Program-made: the position numbers and the translations under genes | The notes under the pieces: generated by a model | Databases searched by the model: none | Told to the model about the DNA's origin: nothing | What the model saw: the letters and a program-made list of their open reading frames with translations, nothing else | Shown: one piece after another, positions 1 through 13,535 of the stretch | Numbering within the stretch: the stretch's first letter is position 1 | Layout of the letters: each line of letters opens with the position of its first letter | Assembly (NCBI GenBank): GCA_036897445.1 | Contig: JAYMTL010000001.1 | Coordinates: 1 to 64,000 of the forward strand | Length of the DNA stretch: 64,000 bases | DNA from: Pelargonium tetragonum | Taxonomy: Eukaryota > Streptophyta > Magnoliopsida > Geraniales > Geraniaceae | Reading direction: 5' to 3'

Positions 1-56
1 CATAGTAGGGATAAGCCGGTTCAAGAGCAAGAGTTGCTAATGGACACTCTTGATGG

Positions 57-86
57 CTTGATGCACTGTTTAGGAGTTTAAGATAG
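57..86 (+). repeat. 30-bp diverged direct repeat, copy 1
   Basis: Matches 1014-1043 at 28 of 30 positions; the shared core GTTTAGGAGTTTAAGATAG is exact. A shorter relative sharing GACAGTTTAGGAG with copy 2 lies at 865-880. No gene or RNA is recognised in it. It could be a dispersed element remnant or a small RNA piece. Confidence 0.7.
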
Positions 87-1013
87 TCTTTCTTGTAAGT
101 GTAGCTCTATAGACAAGGATAGAATTCAGTTGTTAATGGAAACCCGTATAGACGGCAAAGGACTTATCCGATAATGTATTCTTCTCTTGTTCTATTAGGG
201 AAAGTCTATTCCCTGAGATTCCTAGTATTTCGTTTTTCTTACAGATTGTTTAGGCAAGAGCTTGTATCTTGTAGCAAGGCAAAGAAGGAATTGAAGGCAC
301 AGAATACGGAATAACATAACATAAACGGAATTATCTAATCAGGTCAAGAAGGGTTTACGAGTATAGGACTTGTGTTATTTGGGACAGAATACATAACACA
401 GAGCTATGTCCCCTGTAAGGAGAAGGGACTCCTCAGTACTTCCTAATCCGATTGTATTCGTTTTGTGTGAGATGAGAGTAGATTCCTAAGAATTGCTAAC
501 AGATAGTTTAGGTCTGTCAAGTGGAATGGCGTAGGTTTACGTAGCTAGCTGATCCTAATTGCCGGTAAAGGAAGTCAATAACAACTGACTAAGTACATGA
601 CTTATAGAGCCTCTGTAATTCAATTCCATGTTCTTGGCTTTGGATGCTAGGACATGTTATTAGGCTAAAGGAGTTATAGAATTAATTGTACTAACAAAGC
701 TTTTTAAGGACTTATGCTTGTACTGCCTGGTTTGTTAATAGCAGTCGACAACTAGTCTAAAGAATTCTGTTGCTGTGTAGCTAATACTCCTGAGCCCAGC
801 TAATGCCGGAAAGAACTTGTATTTTTGTCTAATGTCCTTTGAAAGCTGTATTTGCCAATGTTGACTTGACAGTTTAGGAGAGCACTTGCTAAGGAGGATA
901 GAAAGGGATGTAACTCTCTGAATTTAATTACCAGTAAATGAGTTTTGTAAGGAGTAGATCTTGGTTGGTTAGGGAAGAAGGAACATGAATCACACAGTCT
1001 CTGACTTGCTTTG

Positions 1014-1043
1014 CTTGATGGACAGTTTAGGAGTTTAAGATAG
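1014..1043 (+). repeat. 30-bp diverged direct repeat, copy 2
   Basis: Partner of 57-86 with two mismatches in 30. The flanks of the two copies do not align beyond about 30 bp, so the repeat is a compact block and not the visible part of a long recent duplication. Confidence 0.7.
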
Positions 1044-2488
1044 AGATTCTCTTTGAGAGTAGAGTCTAAGCAAGCTTACCTATGGAGAGTTTAAACTTAC
1101 TTTCATTAGAACTGGCATTGATAGATATGTCGGGGATTAGTTAGCGTTAGCAAGCACAAGCTACAGAAGAAGAACTCAAACAAAGAAGGATTCTCTATAT
1201 TATGTATCTATATTTAGCAGCACTAACAGGGTTCCTAGTTCCAAGAATACAATTAAGAGAGTTCCTTCTTAGTTAGTTTAGAACAAGTGGATAGTTAGGT
1301 TGGGATTCTAAGGAATTGAATTAGTACAACAAGAATAGAATAAAGACCTGAATGGACAGGTTCGACATGCCACTGAGAAGTTGGGATTTTGAGTTGTTAG
1401 GTTCCGAGCATTCACCTTCGACAGGAGCTTTATCTGGGCAATACCATCATTACCAGCTTACAAGCTCCACTCATAATCGCTTATATAAAGAACTTCCATT
1501 TTACCCTCATTTCTATCTCTCTAATTTATAAGATCCTCAGAATATAAATAAGAGCCTATTCTTATTTGTAGCATTATAGGAGCAGTAGAGAATTTCTACT
1601 AATGAAGTATCCGCAGAGGAATTTAGTAAGTTAGAACAAAGCAATTAGAGAGGAATTGCAAAGGTTTTACACGTTTCTTAGTTTCTTTTCTTGATGGTAA
1701 TTCAGATAAATTTGACAGGAATTGCAGTAGTTCGAACTTCTAAATTGGAATGGATTGACAAGGGTTCTAATTAGGAGAATGGGATACTTTTGGGAAGTTT
1801 TTATTGTATTTGTCCAGTACAAAAATCTAAGAAATACTTGTTTAAAGACCCCCGAAAAAAACCTTTTATTTTAGAGGGACGCTTTGGGAATTTAAAAGAT
1901 TGAATATCTTCTATAATTATTAAAACTTCTGATAAAGATACACCGGAAATAAAGAAAACTCCTATCTTCCACTAACTCAAAGTATATCCAAGAGACTTCT
2001 TAAGAGCAGGAAAGAACCCAAAAATAAGTGTAAAGAAAGTGAATTTCTTATCCGAGACTCTTCTCATGCCACGAATTTACTTATGAAGTTGAGATACCCT
2101 TTACTCTAAGTTCGAACAACGGAAACGAGTAGGAAATTCTTTTGGCTTATCGGAATCCGAGATAAAAGTCTTAATTGCAAGTTCAGGATATGCAGTACAA
2201 GGCATTTCTATTACTTATACTTAAAGCACTTTGGTGGATTATTAAGGTAAGGGAATCTCCGGGCTCTTGCTTTTTAATACAGCCGGGCTGAAGTTTTTAT
2301 GACATAATACTATAATAACGAAGATACAGGGTTTGCCTTATTAGGACCAGAAGTCCATTAACATTTATTTAGTAACTTAGAGTGAACTACAAAAAAACTC
2401 AAGTTGATCCACAACGGATTTAGATTTTATATATTTCCTATTTCTTAATATTTGAAAGCTCACCGGAGTACCACCTAGTTCTGAAAAT

Positions 2489-2503
2489 AAGGTAATGTAA
2501 TTA
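2489..2503 (+). repeat. dispersed 17-bp motif, copy 1 (15 bp kept)
   Basis: Carries AAGGTAATGTAATTA, the inner 15 bases of the consensus CAAGGTAATGTAATTAA. Read on the - strand, the sequence beyond the motif (TTTTCAGAACTAGGTGGTAC) resembles that beyond the copy at 9355-9371 (TTCAGAAACTCGGTATTATT), so homology may reach about 20 bp past the core in these two copies. Confidence 0.7.
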
Positions 2504-2867
2504 TTACGGTTTTTCATTAGTTCTTTTTATTTTGAGAACACATTCTCAGGAAATTTGTATACTTATTGCTCTTATAACCTATACCTATTTAAATGCGCAA
2601 GAACCTAAGTGTACCATATACTTTTTTCTGAGCGGGAATTGAAATGAATTCTTTCTTTATGAACTCTAGTAAAATACAAGCATATTGTAGAGAGTACCCT
2701 ATTTTTTATTTGGAAATAATAGGTTTTATTTCATAGAATAAGGAGTATCCCGGGTCGTAACTCACAGGATAAGGAATCCCCTGTAGTAAAATGCTGTACT
2801 TTTTTAGATCTCAAAAAGCTTCCCGCTCTTATCTCTTAGGTGACAAATTTTCATTTTAGTAGCTTTT

Positions 2868-2883
2868 TTAATTAGGAGTCAAT
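2868..2883 (+). repeat. 16-bp direct repeat, copy 1
   Basis: TTAATTAGGAGTCAAT is present here and exactly again at 22433-22448. Flanks are not clearly alike. A 16-base exact match in 64 kb of AT-rich DNA is unlikely by chance but not impossible. Function unknown. Confidence 0.5.
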
Positions 2884-5800
2884 TGAGGCCCCAGCCTAAG
2901 GGCGGTTTGATCGGGAAAATAATCTTAGATTCAGTTTGTTGTAATGTTTAAATCTGTTAAACCCCGTAAACAAAAGTAGCATTCCTACTGTAAAGCCTTA
3001 ATTGTATTAAGTCAAAGCTTTTACTAGTTATTGAAAGTTAAGGAATGTATAATTTCAGACTTAGATAATGTTCTGCAGGTTTTTTGTTCGGACGAAAAAG
3101 CAATGAAATTTTCTTTTTCTTTATATTAGGATTACTAGACGCTTCCTCAAATAAGGGGAGAGATTCCTGGGGAATACACATATGGAGGCAATTTTGTTAC
3201 AGAAATCCTTAATAGTAGTTATAAAAAGTTCCGAATTTATCCCATTTTCACCAGCCCCATTGATATTGCAAATTAAGAGGCGTCCTACGAGGAGAGGTAG
3301 TTCTGTTTTCCTTTGACAGCTTCGCTTCTAGAAGATATACTAAACTAAAACTCAATTTATGGGCCCTCTTGTTATAAAGTTAGGACTTGATATGTAAGGT
3401 GGAGTTATTGTATAAAACCACGACTAAAAAGAAAGGATCCTTATAGGAAAACTTTTGCTAAGGTATTTTGTTAACTTTTCTATCTATTTTACAATCTAGC
3501 AACCGTAGGGGCTTTTGGGTTAGCAAAGAGAAAGTCTTACTTACGAGACAGCTAAGTATAGGGTTTGAGTTACAAAACAAAGGATCCCCTTTTTACTTGT
3601 GTGCAATACCCTAAAAACTTCTACTATAAAAAAAAGTATAAGAAATCTACGCTTGAGGGAAAGATACTAATCACTTCAAAATCGGGCTTAGGACCTATTC
3701 CGCTTCCGCACTCTTTTAAAGGTATAAATTTGATCCGAGTTAAGGGAAAAAATTCCACCCTATTAAAATTTTTGGCTTCCCTGTTTAATTTAGAACTAGG
3801 AACCTTAGAGTACCGCACTATACAAATTAAGGAGATCCTACGGAAATATTAAGATTTTATAGTATAGCTAATAAATTACGCAAATATGGTGGTTAGCATT
3901 ACAAAAGGATACTCCTGAGAGTCCTCGGCCTCAATTGGAATTAGTACTTATTTATGGAACCTTATAAAAAGGAAGGGAGTCCCTACATTTGTTTATAGAA
4001 GTTGCTAAAGTATCTGATAAGTAATTAAGTAGACTTAAAGGGGATACTTGTTAGTTAGTTAACGTTAGGTCTCTTGCCAACCAAGGGGAAGTGGAGTCAA
4101 TTTACGAGAATGAAATGAAAAGGGGGTAAAGTTATTTTCTTTTTATACATCCGTGTTACCGGCAAACCCCCGTTACTTGTATGTATTGGGTTTTATCCGC
4201 CAAGGATTTCTTTCTACTCTTAATATAAATACCCCTGATTTTTCCAAATTACTAACGAGCATTTCATTTCATTCTAGCTATAAGGGTTTCTTTTCACTAG
4301 CTTCTCCACTTAAATTTGGCAATCGAGCTTATAAAATTCAAGAAAAATTTTAGTTAAGGTCTAATCGGGAATAAGTTTAAGAGAGGCTTCAGTTTTGGAA
4401 AGAAAAAATTTTAATTTGACTCATTTTTAGAGAAGAGTAAAAATAGGTAAAGATTTCTCGAAATTGCTTAGGGGTGCGCGCTCCTAAAGACTCTACTTTT
4501 TCATATTTTATGGTATTCATGGGGTATACCTCACATTCTTGAACTTTAGTATAAAATAATCTTAACCCTGCCATTTTTACTGCGTTACAAAGCTTGTAAC
4601 TAAGAAAAGGAAACTTTTTGGTACGTAATTGAAGTCTACTCTGTATTCTTCTCTTTGAATTGACTTTTGAAGCTCTCCAGAGTTCGCTAAGCAGGGGTTC
4701 CTACTTAATCAACTTTTTGCTAAATAAGATTCTAGTACAAGAGATAATCGATTTCCTGTCATAAGGGCTTAACAGAAATCTGGCCACTAGAAAGAAAATC
4801 GGGGACCCCTTAACAAATAAGTAATAAGCCTATCCAAAAATTTTTTAGGGTTTACTTAATTCGTAAGCTAGAGACAAAATCCTGTTAGAAGCTTTATTTA
4901 CATTAGAGTGGTATCTACAGGGGAGGGACGCACAAAGGCCCCTCCTTCGTTTACGGAAATAGTAAGAATTCTTTAGTAAACGCAAGGGTATTAAAAAAAT
5001 ATATACAAGTGTCTGGTATAGTAGTAAACAGGGGCCCCTTCTAAGTTAATTGTAAGTTCGGGATGTCTACGGATCTTATTAGAAATTTTCTTTTCAACAG
5101 CGCTTTAAACCTTCTTAAAGAGAGAACTTTCTCTAGTATATAGCAAAAGAGGGGTTCCCATTGAGGAGAAGGTTTGATATGAAATCGATAATTAAAGAGA
5201 GTATTCCTATGCCAAAGGCTTGTAGATTAGACGAGGAATGCCTCCAGGAAAAGCAAGCTACTAATTACAGTATAAGAAGACACCTAAAAAAATCCAGGTT
5301 TTGAAATTTCAGTATTTGTCTAATTTGAACGACACCTCGCCGAGAAGTTAAGCATTGTGGTACCCGCCCCCTGTAATAGCTGACTAGATCTCACTGACTT
5401 TACTCAATTTCAACCAAGGAATACTTACAGTTTCTATACCTCCTCTATTAGGGAATACTGGCCTAAGCTTTTTTGCCTTATACATATTACTATAATGGAA
5501 TCTACAGCATCCGTTGATTTTAGGACTACCACTATTATATCTACATCCAAAACGGAAAAGATAGATTAATCCAAGCTCCTTATTTATTAAAAGGGTTCGC
5601 ATTTACAGATAGAGTCAGAACTTCTCAGAAACATAGCGATAAAAAGCTCTTACTTAGAAAATCTCCTTAGTTAATTAAGGGCTCCCGCAAAAATCTTTCT
5701 CTTTTTATTTTACTGGAAACCCATTACTTTAGTTCTCTACGACTCTCCTTACCGGGAACAACTAACTTAAGAGAGATTGGAAACAAAGGAACAAAAAAGC

Positions 5801-8282
5801 TTGTTTAGTTCTCAATATATCTGGAGTACCTTCTTACTAGGATTGTATCTCAGTCTGTATCTTATTAGTCCTCGCAGCTACAACATCTTTTTTAGGGGTC
5901 TTACAAGCTAGACCTCTACTTGTTGGATTCTCTATCCCACTCTTATGAGCTGTATCTAACATTTATTGACTGGGAAATTATATACCTTAAAAGCTAAAGG
6001 AGTTCCCTGTTAAACCCGTAATTTAGCATATTCCCGTGCTTTTACTCTTTCGCATCGAACCCGCTTGGCTTTTTACTACGTGTAGTAGTTAGAAGAGGAA
6101 TTCCTAGTTATACAGCTTTTTTGAGGTCCGCGTTTTGTCGATCAAAAGTATGAACTTAAGTCAAAATCTCTTAGTTTGTCAAGATTTTTCTAGTTATCTC
6201 AGAGACCTCACTCCTTGCTCAAAGCATTAACCCCTTTTTGGATATTTTGTTTCTTGATCTGAATCCTTTTCGAAGAAAAATCCAGCAACTCTTCCTTTTT
6301 AGTATACCAAGGAAAAGAAAAACTTTACTAGATCTAAATGTTATGAAATCTTTTACTATGAAGAAGGTAGCGCAGAAACAGGGAGGGGCTGAGTGCTTGT
6401 ATAGAAAGTAAGGACTATTCTGGCATTTCCCTAAGCTTATTAGTGAAAATCTTAGTACAGATAAGAAGGCTCAAACTTTTGGTTACTAGAATTCCTTAGG
6501 GGCCTTAATAAAGTCCCTTTTGAGAAACCTGTTATAAATCACGTGCCCTAGTATTTAAACGTTGAAAGTTTCTGAACAAGTAATCGAGATCCAGGAGTGT
6601 TTTACACGAGATCGAGACTTAAGATAAAACCCAGATAGGGGTTTCCTTCAAGGGGAATATAGAAGAACTAAACCGGAACGGGGATTAAAAGCCTAATCTC
6701 ACAGGAGTAAAGCCTGAACTTTACTTGAGTTTACTATTATGCGCAGATAATATCATATCTCATACATAGAAGAAAGCGTAAGGCTGCTGCGGAGGGATGC
6801 TTTAAATTATAACACTAAACGCCCTTTGAACTTTTGACAGTACTTTATATAATATAAGCTTTAATCTGGGGTTTAGTATTTTATCAGTTTCTTGGTTTAT
6901 CTAAATGGATTTTGGATGTACCTAAGAAGGAAACTTTTACTAGCTTAAGGAATTCTCTCAAGCCTACCTGTGTCCTACAATATATCCAGAATTTAAAGAA
7001 GCAATTAGCTCCCGGATCCGGTAAGTCAAATCAAAAAGAAGTTTAATTTAAAGTACTCGCTAGTTAAAGCTTAAACGCCTCCGGGGAGTCTTGAAGATGG
7101 GGGTTCTTAAAGCAATAAGCAATGAATCTTTCTTTAAAAAAGGAAAGCCTAAGGGATTGTTTGCCTTCAGCTTAATAAAAGGGGATCTCCTACCTTTACT
7201 CTATATGTTAGGTAGCAGGGCTGGAGCCTTTGAGCATTCCTTTGAAATTCTTTCTTTTTTACATAAATATCTTAGAGTATTAGAGCTTTTGCAGAGACTC
7301 TAAATAATAAAGTCCGGGATGTACATATTACATACGGAGTAACGGAAAGGCTGTATTTATACATTCCTTTGGATGAATTGGTGATCAAAAAGGCTTTATC
7401 TCCTTAATAAGAAAAAGACTCAACCCTAATTCAGTAATTTTAGCTAGTTAAGGTAAGATTAAGTCAGGAGTACATTTAATTAGCAGATACCGACTACACC
7501 CCCCGGTGAAGGTTTAAGGAATTCCTTTTTTTAGAGTATAGTTTAGGGTAGGCGGCCCCTTTCATTATCTCAAAATTGCTGGAATTACAGTTAAGAATAG
7601 AAATTAGACAAAAAGAGGTTTTGACATCACTTAACTCGATGCTAAAGGGTTTTTAAAGGGCTAAAGTTGGAGAAAAAGGCTTGTCAACGCAAACTCTGTT
7701 AGTTCAAATAGCACAAAACCCTGCTGATAGATGAAACCAAAGGGAGCTTCTGCTTTTCTAGCCCTAAACTTTAGAAAGCAAATTCGAGCCAGTAACAAAA
7801 GTCTGATATCTATTAACCTAGCGGGCCTTTTCCTTTATCTCAGTGTTGTAGAATTAAGTCATTTCTCATAAGTAACTTAGTGGAAAACACTTCTAAGGAG
7901 TATGGTCTGCTTCCCCGATTATTCTAGAGTTTTTAGAGTGACATGAAGCCTATAAAGAAAGAAGCGCGCAACTGGAACCCGAAACGAGCTTTGACCAAAG
8001 AAAATCTCCAATTTAAGGATAAGTCTTCTATATATAAGTCAAACTATAAAACACTAGAATACTGAAGTACCCCCCTACCTTAACCCTTAAGGGGCACTCC
8101 CTTTTTATCTGTGTTACAAAGTGAATCTTAAGCCTTTTGAAATTAGAATTAGTAAGTGGTTCTTCAATTCTAGAGGGACCCCTTATTTATTATATTTTTC
8201 CCAAACCTTTAATTGCCGGATCTCCCCATCAAACCTTTTTGTTCGTCAAATAGAAATTGACTTTTGATTAATATACTTAATT

Positions 8283-8299
8283 CAAGGTAATGTAATTAA
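8283..8299 (+). repeat. dispersed 17-bp motif, copy 2
   Basis: Exact consensus CAAGGTAATGTAATTAA. The match to copy 3 (9355-9371, opposite strand) continues as GGGAC, giving 22 identical bases. Together these copies form an inverted pair about 1.1 kb apart. Confidence 0.8.
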
Positions 8300-9354
8300 G
8301 GGACAAACTGAATCCTATATTTATTAAAGCTTTTCGGATTATGCTAAAGCGTTTCAAAGCATGCTGCCAAAGTATAAGTCTGTACCAGATATATCATTGA
8401 AGTTCTAATTATCCCTTATATCCAGAAAGAGACAGAAGGGTCTAAGAATTCTTCTTTACTAATACCTAAAAGGGACTGGGCGGGCAGATTACGAAGGGGT
8501 TAAGTCTTTTAAGCAAGGTTACCTTTTCTATAGCCAGCGTCTTTTAGAAGTTTTGTTTCTACTGCAGTTACATTCAATTTTATTTCATAGTAGGGAGTCC
8601 TTCCTAAAATAACAAAACAGCTTAGATAGGGACTTGGTGCTAATAGCAATCCCGCTTATATCGGTTGTAGATAGATTCCTTACTTTATAACTATAACATG
8701 AGTTTTTTCTATCTTTTCCATTAAACAGCAGTGTATACTACAAAGCCAAACACTTCATATCATTCTCTTGTGAGTGATAGCTAAGAAATCCATAACACAT
8801 ACTTATATCTTAAAAAATCCCAGGATTCTGTTATGATAATAGGACACACTTCTACTTACAGTTAAAACAAATCTTGCTATAGTCGAGCGCTGCAAATAAG
8901 CCCCGGAATTTTGTAGCTTTTCAAACACCGCTTTGCAGTCAACTATATATAACCCCAGAGGCTTTTGAAGTTACTGAAATGCAATCTATACGGACCACAT
9001 AATCAGCCCTGCTGAAGGTTAGTCTACCAAGCCTAAGGAAAGGATTCCTTTTACTTATTAAGGGCTATTCTAGGAATTCCTTTAGATAGAGATAAAGCTC
9101 CTATATACTTTTATAAAGTATACTAAAAACTTTGGTTTAGCTATTTAGTTAGAGGGCACCCACTCAACTTATCAAGAGGGGAGAACCTCAATATAGCTCG
9201 GAATCTTTATTAAAGAAATAATAGAACGGGTCTCTGAAAGAAAGGAGTTTATCCTATACTGACTTTCTTATATGCTTTTTTTACACGGGTTCTCCCCTGT
9301 TAAGCTTTTAGCTTGCTACCCGGAGTATACAGGTTTTTACAAAGTACGAGTCCC

Positions 9355-9371
9355 TTAATTACATTACCTTG
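9355..9371 (-). repeat. dispersed 17-bp motif, copy 3
   Basis: Exact consensus on the - strand, about 230 bp before the change from texture A to texture B near 9.6 kb. It shares five further bases with copy 2 on the TTAA side and a weak resemblance to copy 1 on the other side. Confidence 0.8.
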
Positions 9372-9599
9372 TTCAGAAACTCGGTATTATTAAAGGGATC
9401 TTTACAAAACAAAGCATATCCGCTTCCTATCCTTAGAAAGCTTTTTAGAGAACTTCCCAGGCAGAAGTAAGGACTTGAAATCACTAGTGAAAGCCCCGAG
9501 AGCTTTTTTATGAAAAAAAGGAGTCCGACATAGCAGTAAAAGTAATAAAAAAGTGAAAGTCTAATTTTAACAATATAAATATTGCCTAATGTTAAAGAC

Positions 9600-10370
9600 A
9601 GCTTGCTTTCAATAGCTTAGAGATAGCAGCACTTGGTTTCCATTAGCAGTTGAAAGAGCTACACCGGTTCTTGCAAGTAAGCTTGCCTAGGTTCCATCAG
9701 CCTACTTGACCTTCGACAGCGAACGACCAGGCACACGAGGGAGGATTCTATAAGTCCTTCAATTGCCTTCTAAGAAAGAGAATTTTCAGGTAATTTATTA
9801 TTCATATTTCCTTCTTATCTTAGTTAGCAAGAGAGTAGTGGGTTTTAGGGATTTAAGGCTTAAAAGACAACTAAAAATTACCTGTTTACTTGATTTAATA
9901 CCTTTCTAAAGTAGAAATTGGAACACAAAAGAACCCTCTTACCCGGACTCCCTATCCTGAGAGCTTTGTCTTCCTTCATACCTAGGCCTTCTTTCTTACG
10001 AGTCTTATGGGTGAGCGACCTTTCTCAGGAAAGATGCCTTTACTTATAAGCTAGACTTTTCCTTAGTAAACTGCCTAACTTTCTTTTTTAGCTTTTAGAC
10101 AGAATACGAACAATACACGAGTTCAAGTAATATACAGTAAAGACAATAGCTCCAATAATAAAGGAATCCTTGACTTGTTTAGGGAACTTCAAGCCCATAA
10201 TTTATCCGAATAAGGAAAACTCTCCTTTAGCCCTACCTCTACAACAAATTCTCTTTCTTGGAAACCTATAAGCGGAATACAAATACAGTAAGGCAAGAGT
10301 TCTAATCCCATAACACGAGTAAGTCAGATAAATCAAACGAAGAAAATCTATATATCTCTCCTGAGTAAGA
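9600..10370. other. small texture-B island without genes
   Basis: G-run/C-run cores largely disappear here and mixed words such as TTGCAAGTAAGCTTGCC take over. ACCTTCGACAG occurs at about 9709 and also near 1412 in the first texture-B tract, with a related ACCTTCGACA near 51854. No open frame of 60 codons or RNA gene was seen. The island looks like a short insertion of, or gene conversion from, the texture-B part of the genome. Confidence 0.4.
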
Positions 10371-13300
10371 AGCCCCTTTCTAAGTTTACTACGAAAGAAG
10401 AGGCCCCTTTATAATAGAAAGGATAGAGAGCCCCTGGGACCTCAAAACTAGAAATATACAAGAATGACTGATCCAAAGAACCTTACAACGTAAATCTAGT
10501 TAGAAAATTGCCTTGTACTAAAAAAAGTTAGGGACACACACCCCTAAAAGACCTAAAATCAATCTCTTTATAACATTTGTACTTTTTAGGAAAAAAGGAT
10601 ACAAATTCAATAGAATAATACCTAGCTTAGCCCCTTTTATATAGCTAAATCCTTCTAAATTTCTAGGGGCTACTAATCAAATGTATACACCCTTTATCAG
10701 AAAATTCCTATTTAATTGACTAACGAAGCCCTTGACGGGCAATATAAAGCGGGGTAAGAGTTTGTATATTTCGGCATAGAAAGACTTTGTATAAAACTTA
10801 GTTAACATACTCTTAATTAAACGGGCCCAGAAGAACTTTATTTTATATAGTAACACCCAACTTTGTATATCTTTCACAAGTTAAGAAGGCCCTACTCTTA
10901 TACTAAAGTAAAAAGAACTAAACCCGCTTTTCTTACTCATAATTAGAAAAGATTTGACTCAGGTATTAAAACCTTTTCTACAGGACTTTATTAGATTAGA
11001 ATTAGAACAAGAATTTGGTTCGAAGTAGCGGAGACCCTTACCTTATCTTATTATAAAGAATACGGAAAATCGGGTAAACTCATTAGGGATCTTTTTTCGA
11101 TATACCCATTTACGGCTAAGCAGTTTGGTACAAAAAAGTCCTCGATTAACCTACTGCAGAAAACTTTGAAATGTATTTGCGTTTTATATACTCCATATCA
11201 CTTAGATAAGACTTTTTATTGCCGTTGTAAATCCTTTAAAATTCTAATGAAGTTCTTGTTTCTGCATTTGTTATACTTATTTTATCATCTATAAAAAAGC
11301 CCTGGTTCACCCCTAACCCCTTCAAGCTCCTGTATTTTTGTTAGGACTTGCTCAACTTATTTTACTTTTCTAGAATTTCGGAGTATTCACAGCTACTTCT
11401 AAAATTAGTGGAAACCAGTATAAAGAAATTTTTAGCGGAGATCCCTTAGCTCCGGATTTTTCCTAAAAGCCTTTTTGAAAATAAAAAAGAATATAGTTAT
11501 TGTATTAAAAGACTTTTATATTAATCAGACAAAGACTTGATAATTATTTTCTAAGTATAGAAGAATCCCTTTCATAAGTGTTACTTAACAACATTTCTGG
11601 AATAAGAAAATTTTTAGGGCTTCAAAGCTACTGCAATATCAGGAACTCTTTAACCTTGTACAAAGATACGCACTTGAAAAGTATAAGTCTCCTATCATTA
11701 CTTTTTAAAGCCAAAGATTTTCTAAAGGGACATAGCTAACCCGGGTAAACTATCCTCCTAAAAAGTTGTCTGTTCTTTATTTCCTGCTTTTACGGATACA
11801 TTTGAAACCCCGCGAGGACTTTTGCAGTAGGAGATTTTCAGAACAAAGACCCAGGTTTCCTTTAACGCTTTTGTAGATAGACTCTACTTTTTTATTTCTG
11901 TGTCAGTCCCTTTAGGAGTAAAGACCTGCACTGGGTAGTTTTTGTTATCTTACCTTACTTCCGAAAAATCTGCTCTCAAGAGGTACCGTTCACCATATTT
12001 GTAGCTTTTAGGTTTTTAAAGGAATTAACCCGCTTAAATAAAGTCAAACTAGTTTCTTAAACGATGTACTAAAATTTTCTTATAAACACCCTTAGAAAGA
12101 ACGTCCCTTAAAGAAGGTAATAAGGTACCTCTCTTTATATTTACTATACCCATCTATTTTAAGGTACTCCCTTATTATATATAACCAAATAGGGATACTA
12201 CTCAGCTACGGGAATAAGACTTTTTAAATTACTTTAAACATGTGAGTCTTGATTCAAGGGACTAAATTCTAGGGTACTCTATAATATAAGAGATTCCCTT
12301 TTAGACTAAACTTGTAAAAGATCTGGCTTTTATTTAACCAGAACCTATTCCCTTATATCGAAAATGACTGTTAATTTATACTCGCAATTTGTTTTATTTC
12401 AAGAACCCTTAAGTGCCATAAGCCTGCCCTTTCAGTCTTAAATCCATGGAGTCTCGTAAATTGGAAGATTAGATTGTAAAATAACTGTTACTTAACTTTT
12501 TTCGGTAGACGCGTAATAGAGTCTTTTTTGAATAAGAATTCCTTTTTCAGGATCTAGTTAAACTTTATGCAGAGTAGCTCTCACCTTTTACTTTTAGCGG
12601 AGCCCCTCTAGCATACAATAATGCGCGAGTAGCCTTTAGGATATTCGGGATTCTGAGGTTTAACTCTTTAAACTCTTTAGTAGTCAAATCCTCTACAAGA
12701 AAACCCAGCCGCGCGGAGCACTCTAAAAATTGATTCGTAGAATAAGCTGAAGCTAACAAGTATAGAAAGGGTAGCAAAATTTGTATACTTAAAAACCTAA
12801 AATATAAAGGATCCCGAGTTTTTATGACCCAAGATAATTGTAATACCAAACCTTAGCTCACTCTTACCTTTTTTGAATAGAGCACTTAAGAGTCTAATTG
12901 TATCAAAGATTAAAGCACCTTACATTTCTAAAGGTAAATAAGAAAGAACTTTACCTAGAGTATAACAGTTCAGACCCTGTTCGAAGTTTCTTTTCCGTGT
13001 AATTTAGAGTTGTTATTATAGTATCTTTACAGGCCCGCTTTTCCAGCCGGGTACTTTTATCCCGCAATAGGTACACCTTGTAGTTTACAATGGAGATAAC
13101 CCTTGAACTAAATAACTAACTAGTTTCAGATACTGCTACTACCGGGTTTATAGTAAAATTGACACAAAAATTTTATGGAGTATTCTTTTTACCCTGTCTT
13201 TTAGAACAGGTTAAGGGGTCCTTTGCAAAGCAGGGAGAGAAGGCACTCCGGATAGCCAGGGTTCTTTAATCCAGGACTTTAACCTTTTCAATTATAGGAG

Positions 13301-13503
13301 AGACTTTGGGTAGTGGGGAATTTTCGTAACAAAGTGTAGTATTCCTGAAAAAAGGCCGGGCGGGATTCCTGTAGTAGCAAGCTTAGGTTTCTTAAAATTA
13401 CGGCACTTATTGTCGTTGGAACTAGTTGAGGATTTGACTGCATTATAGCCTTCTTTCTAAATTCTAAGGAATTGCGGTACACTACGGGAATCCCCCATTA
13501 TAA

Positions 13504-13535
13504 TTAACACTTCCATATTAATATGGAAGTGTTAA
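13504..13535. repeat. perfect 32-bp palindrome
   Basis: The two 16-base halves are exact reverse complements with no spacer (left arm TTAACACTTCCATATT). It is the longest gap-free palindrome noticed in the window. It could extrude as a cruciform, fold as a hairpin in a transcript, or be a dimeric protein-binding site. No gene adjoins it, so a terminator role cannot be argued from context. Confidence 0.85.

Larger units (their letters stand above)
1..1800. other. gene-free tract, texture B
   Basis: No open frame of 60 codons or more lies here, and no RNA gene was recognised. The + strand is rich in TAG, GGA and AAG words and lacks the paired G-run/C-run cores seen downstream. The word GTTTAGG occurs at least five times in the first 1.05 kb (near 245, 500, 72, 872 and 1026). 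Two of these sit in a clear 30-bp direct repeat listed separately. The tract resembles 51.8-54.8 kb in wording; for example GGGAAAGTCTAT occurs near 198 and again near 52788. Confidence 0.5.
1800..9600. other. gene-free tract, texture A
   Basis: Only scattered frames of 61-95 codons occur (for example 3565-3852 + and 7091-7303 +). None has a recognised family and several are overlapped by frames on the other strand. The tract is dense in short G-run/C-run cores, such as the 12-bp palindrome AAGGAATTCCTT at 7516-7527 and AGGAATTCCT at 9072-9081. Three copies of the 17-bp dispersed motif lie here. No rRNA, tRNA or mobile element was recognised. Confidence 0.5.

Noticed and set aside
3565-3852. 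95-codon + strand frame, lysine-rich
   Set aside because: TTG start, no recognised family, a 64-codon frame overlaps it on the other strand, and its length fits background for AT-rich DNA.
12016-12032. TTAAAGGAATTAACCCG, like the SSU word AAAGGAATTGACGG
   Set aside because: Very AT-rich match with wrong bases at the diagnostic GACGG end and no further SSU similarity.
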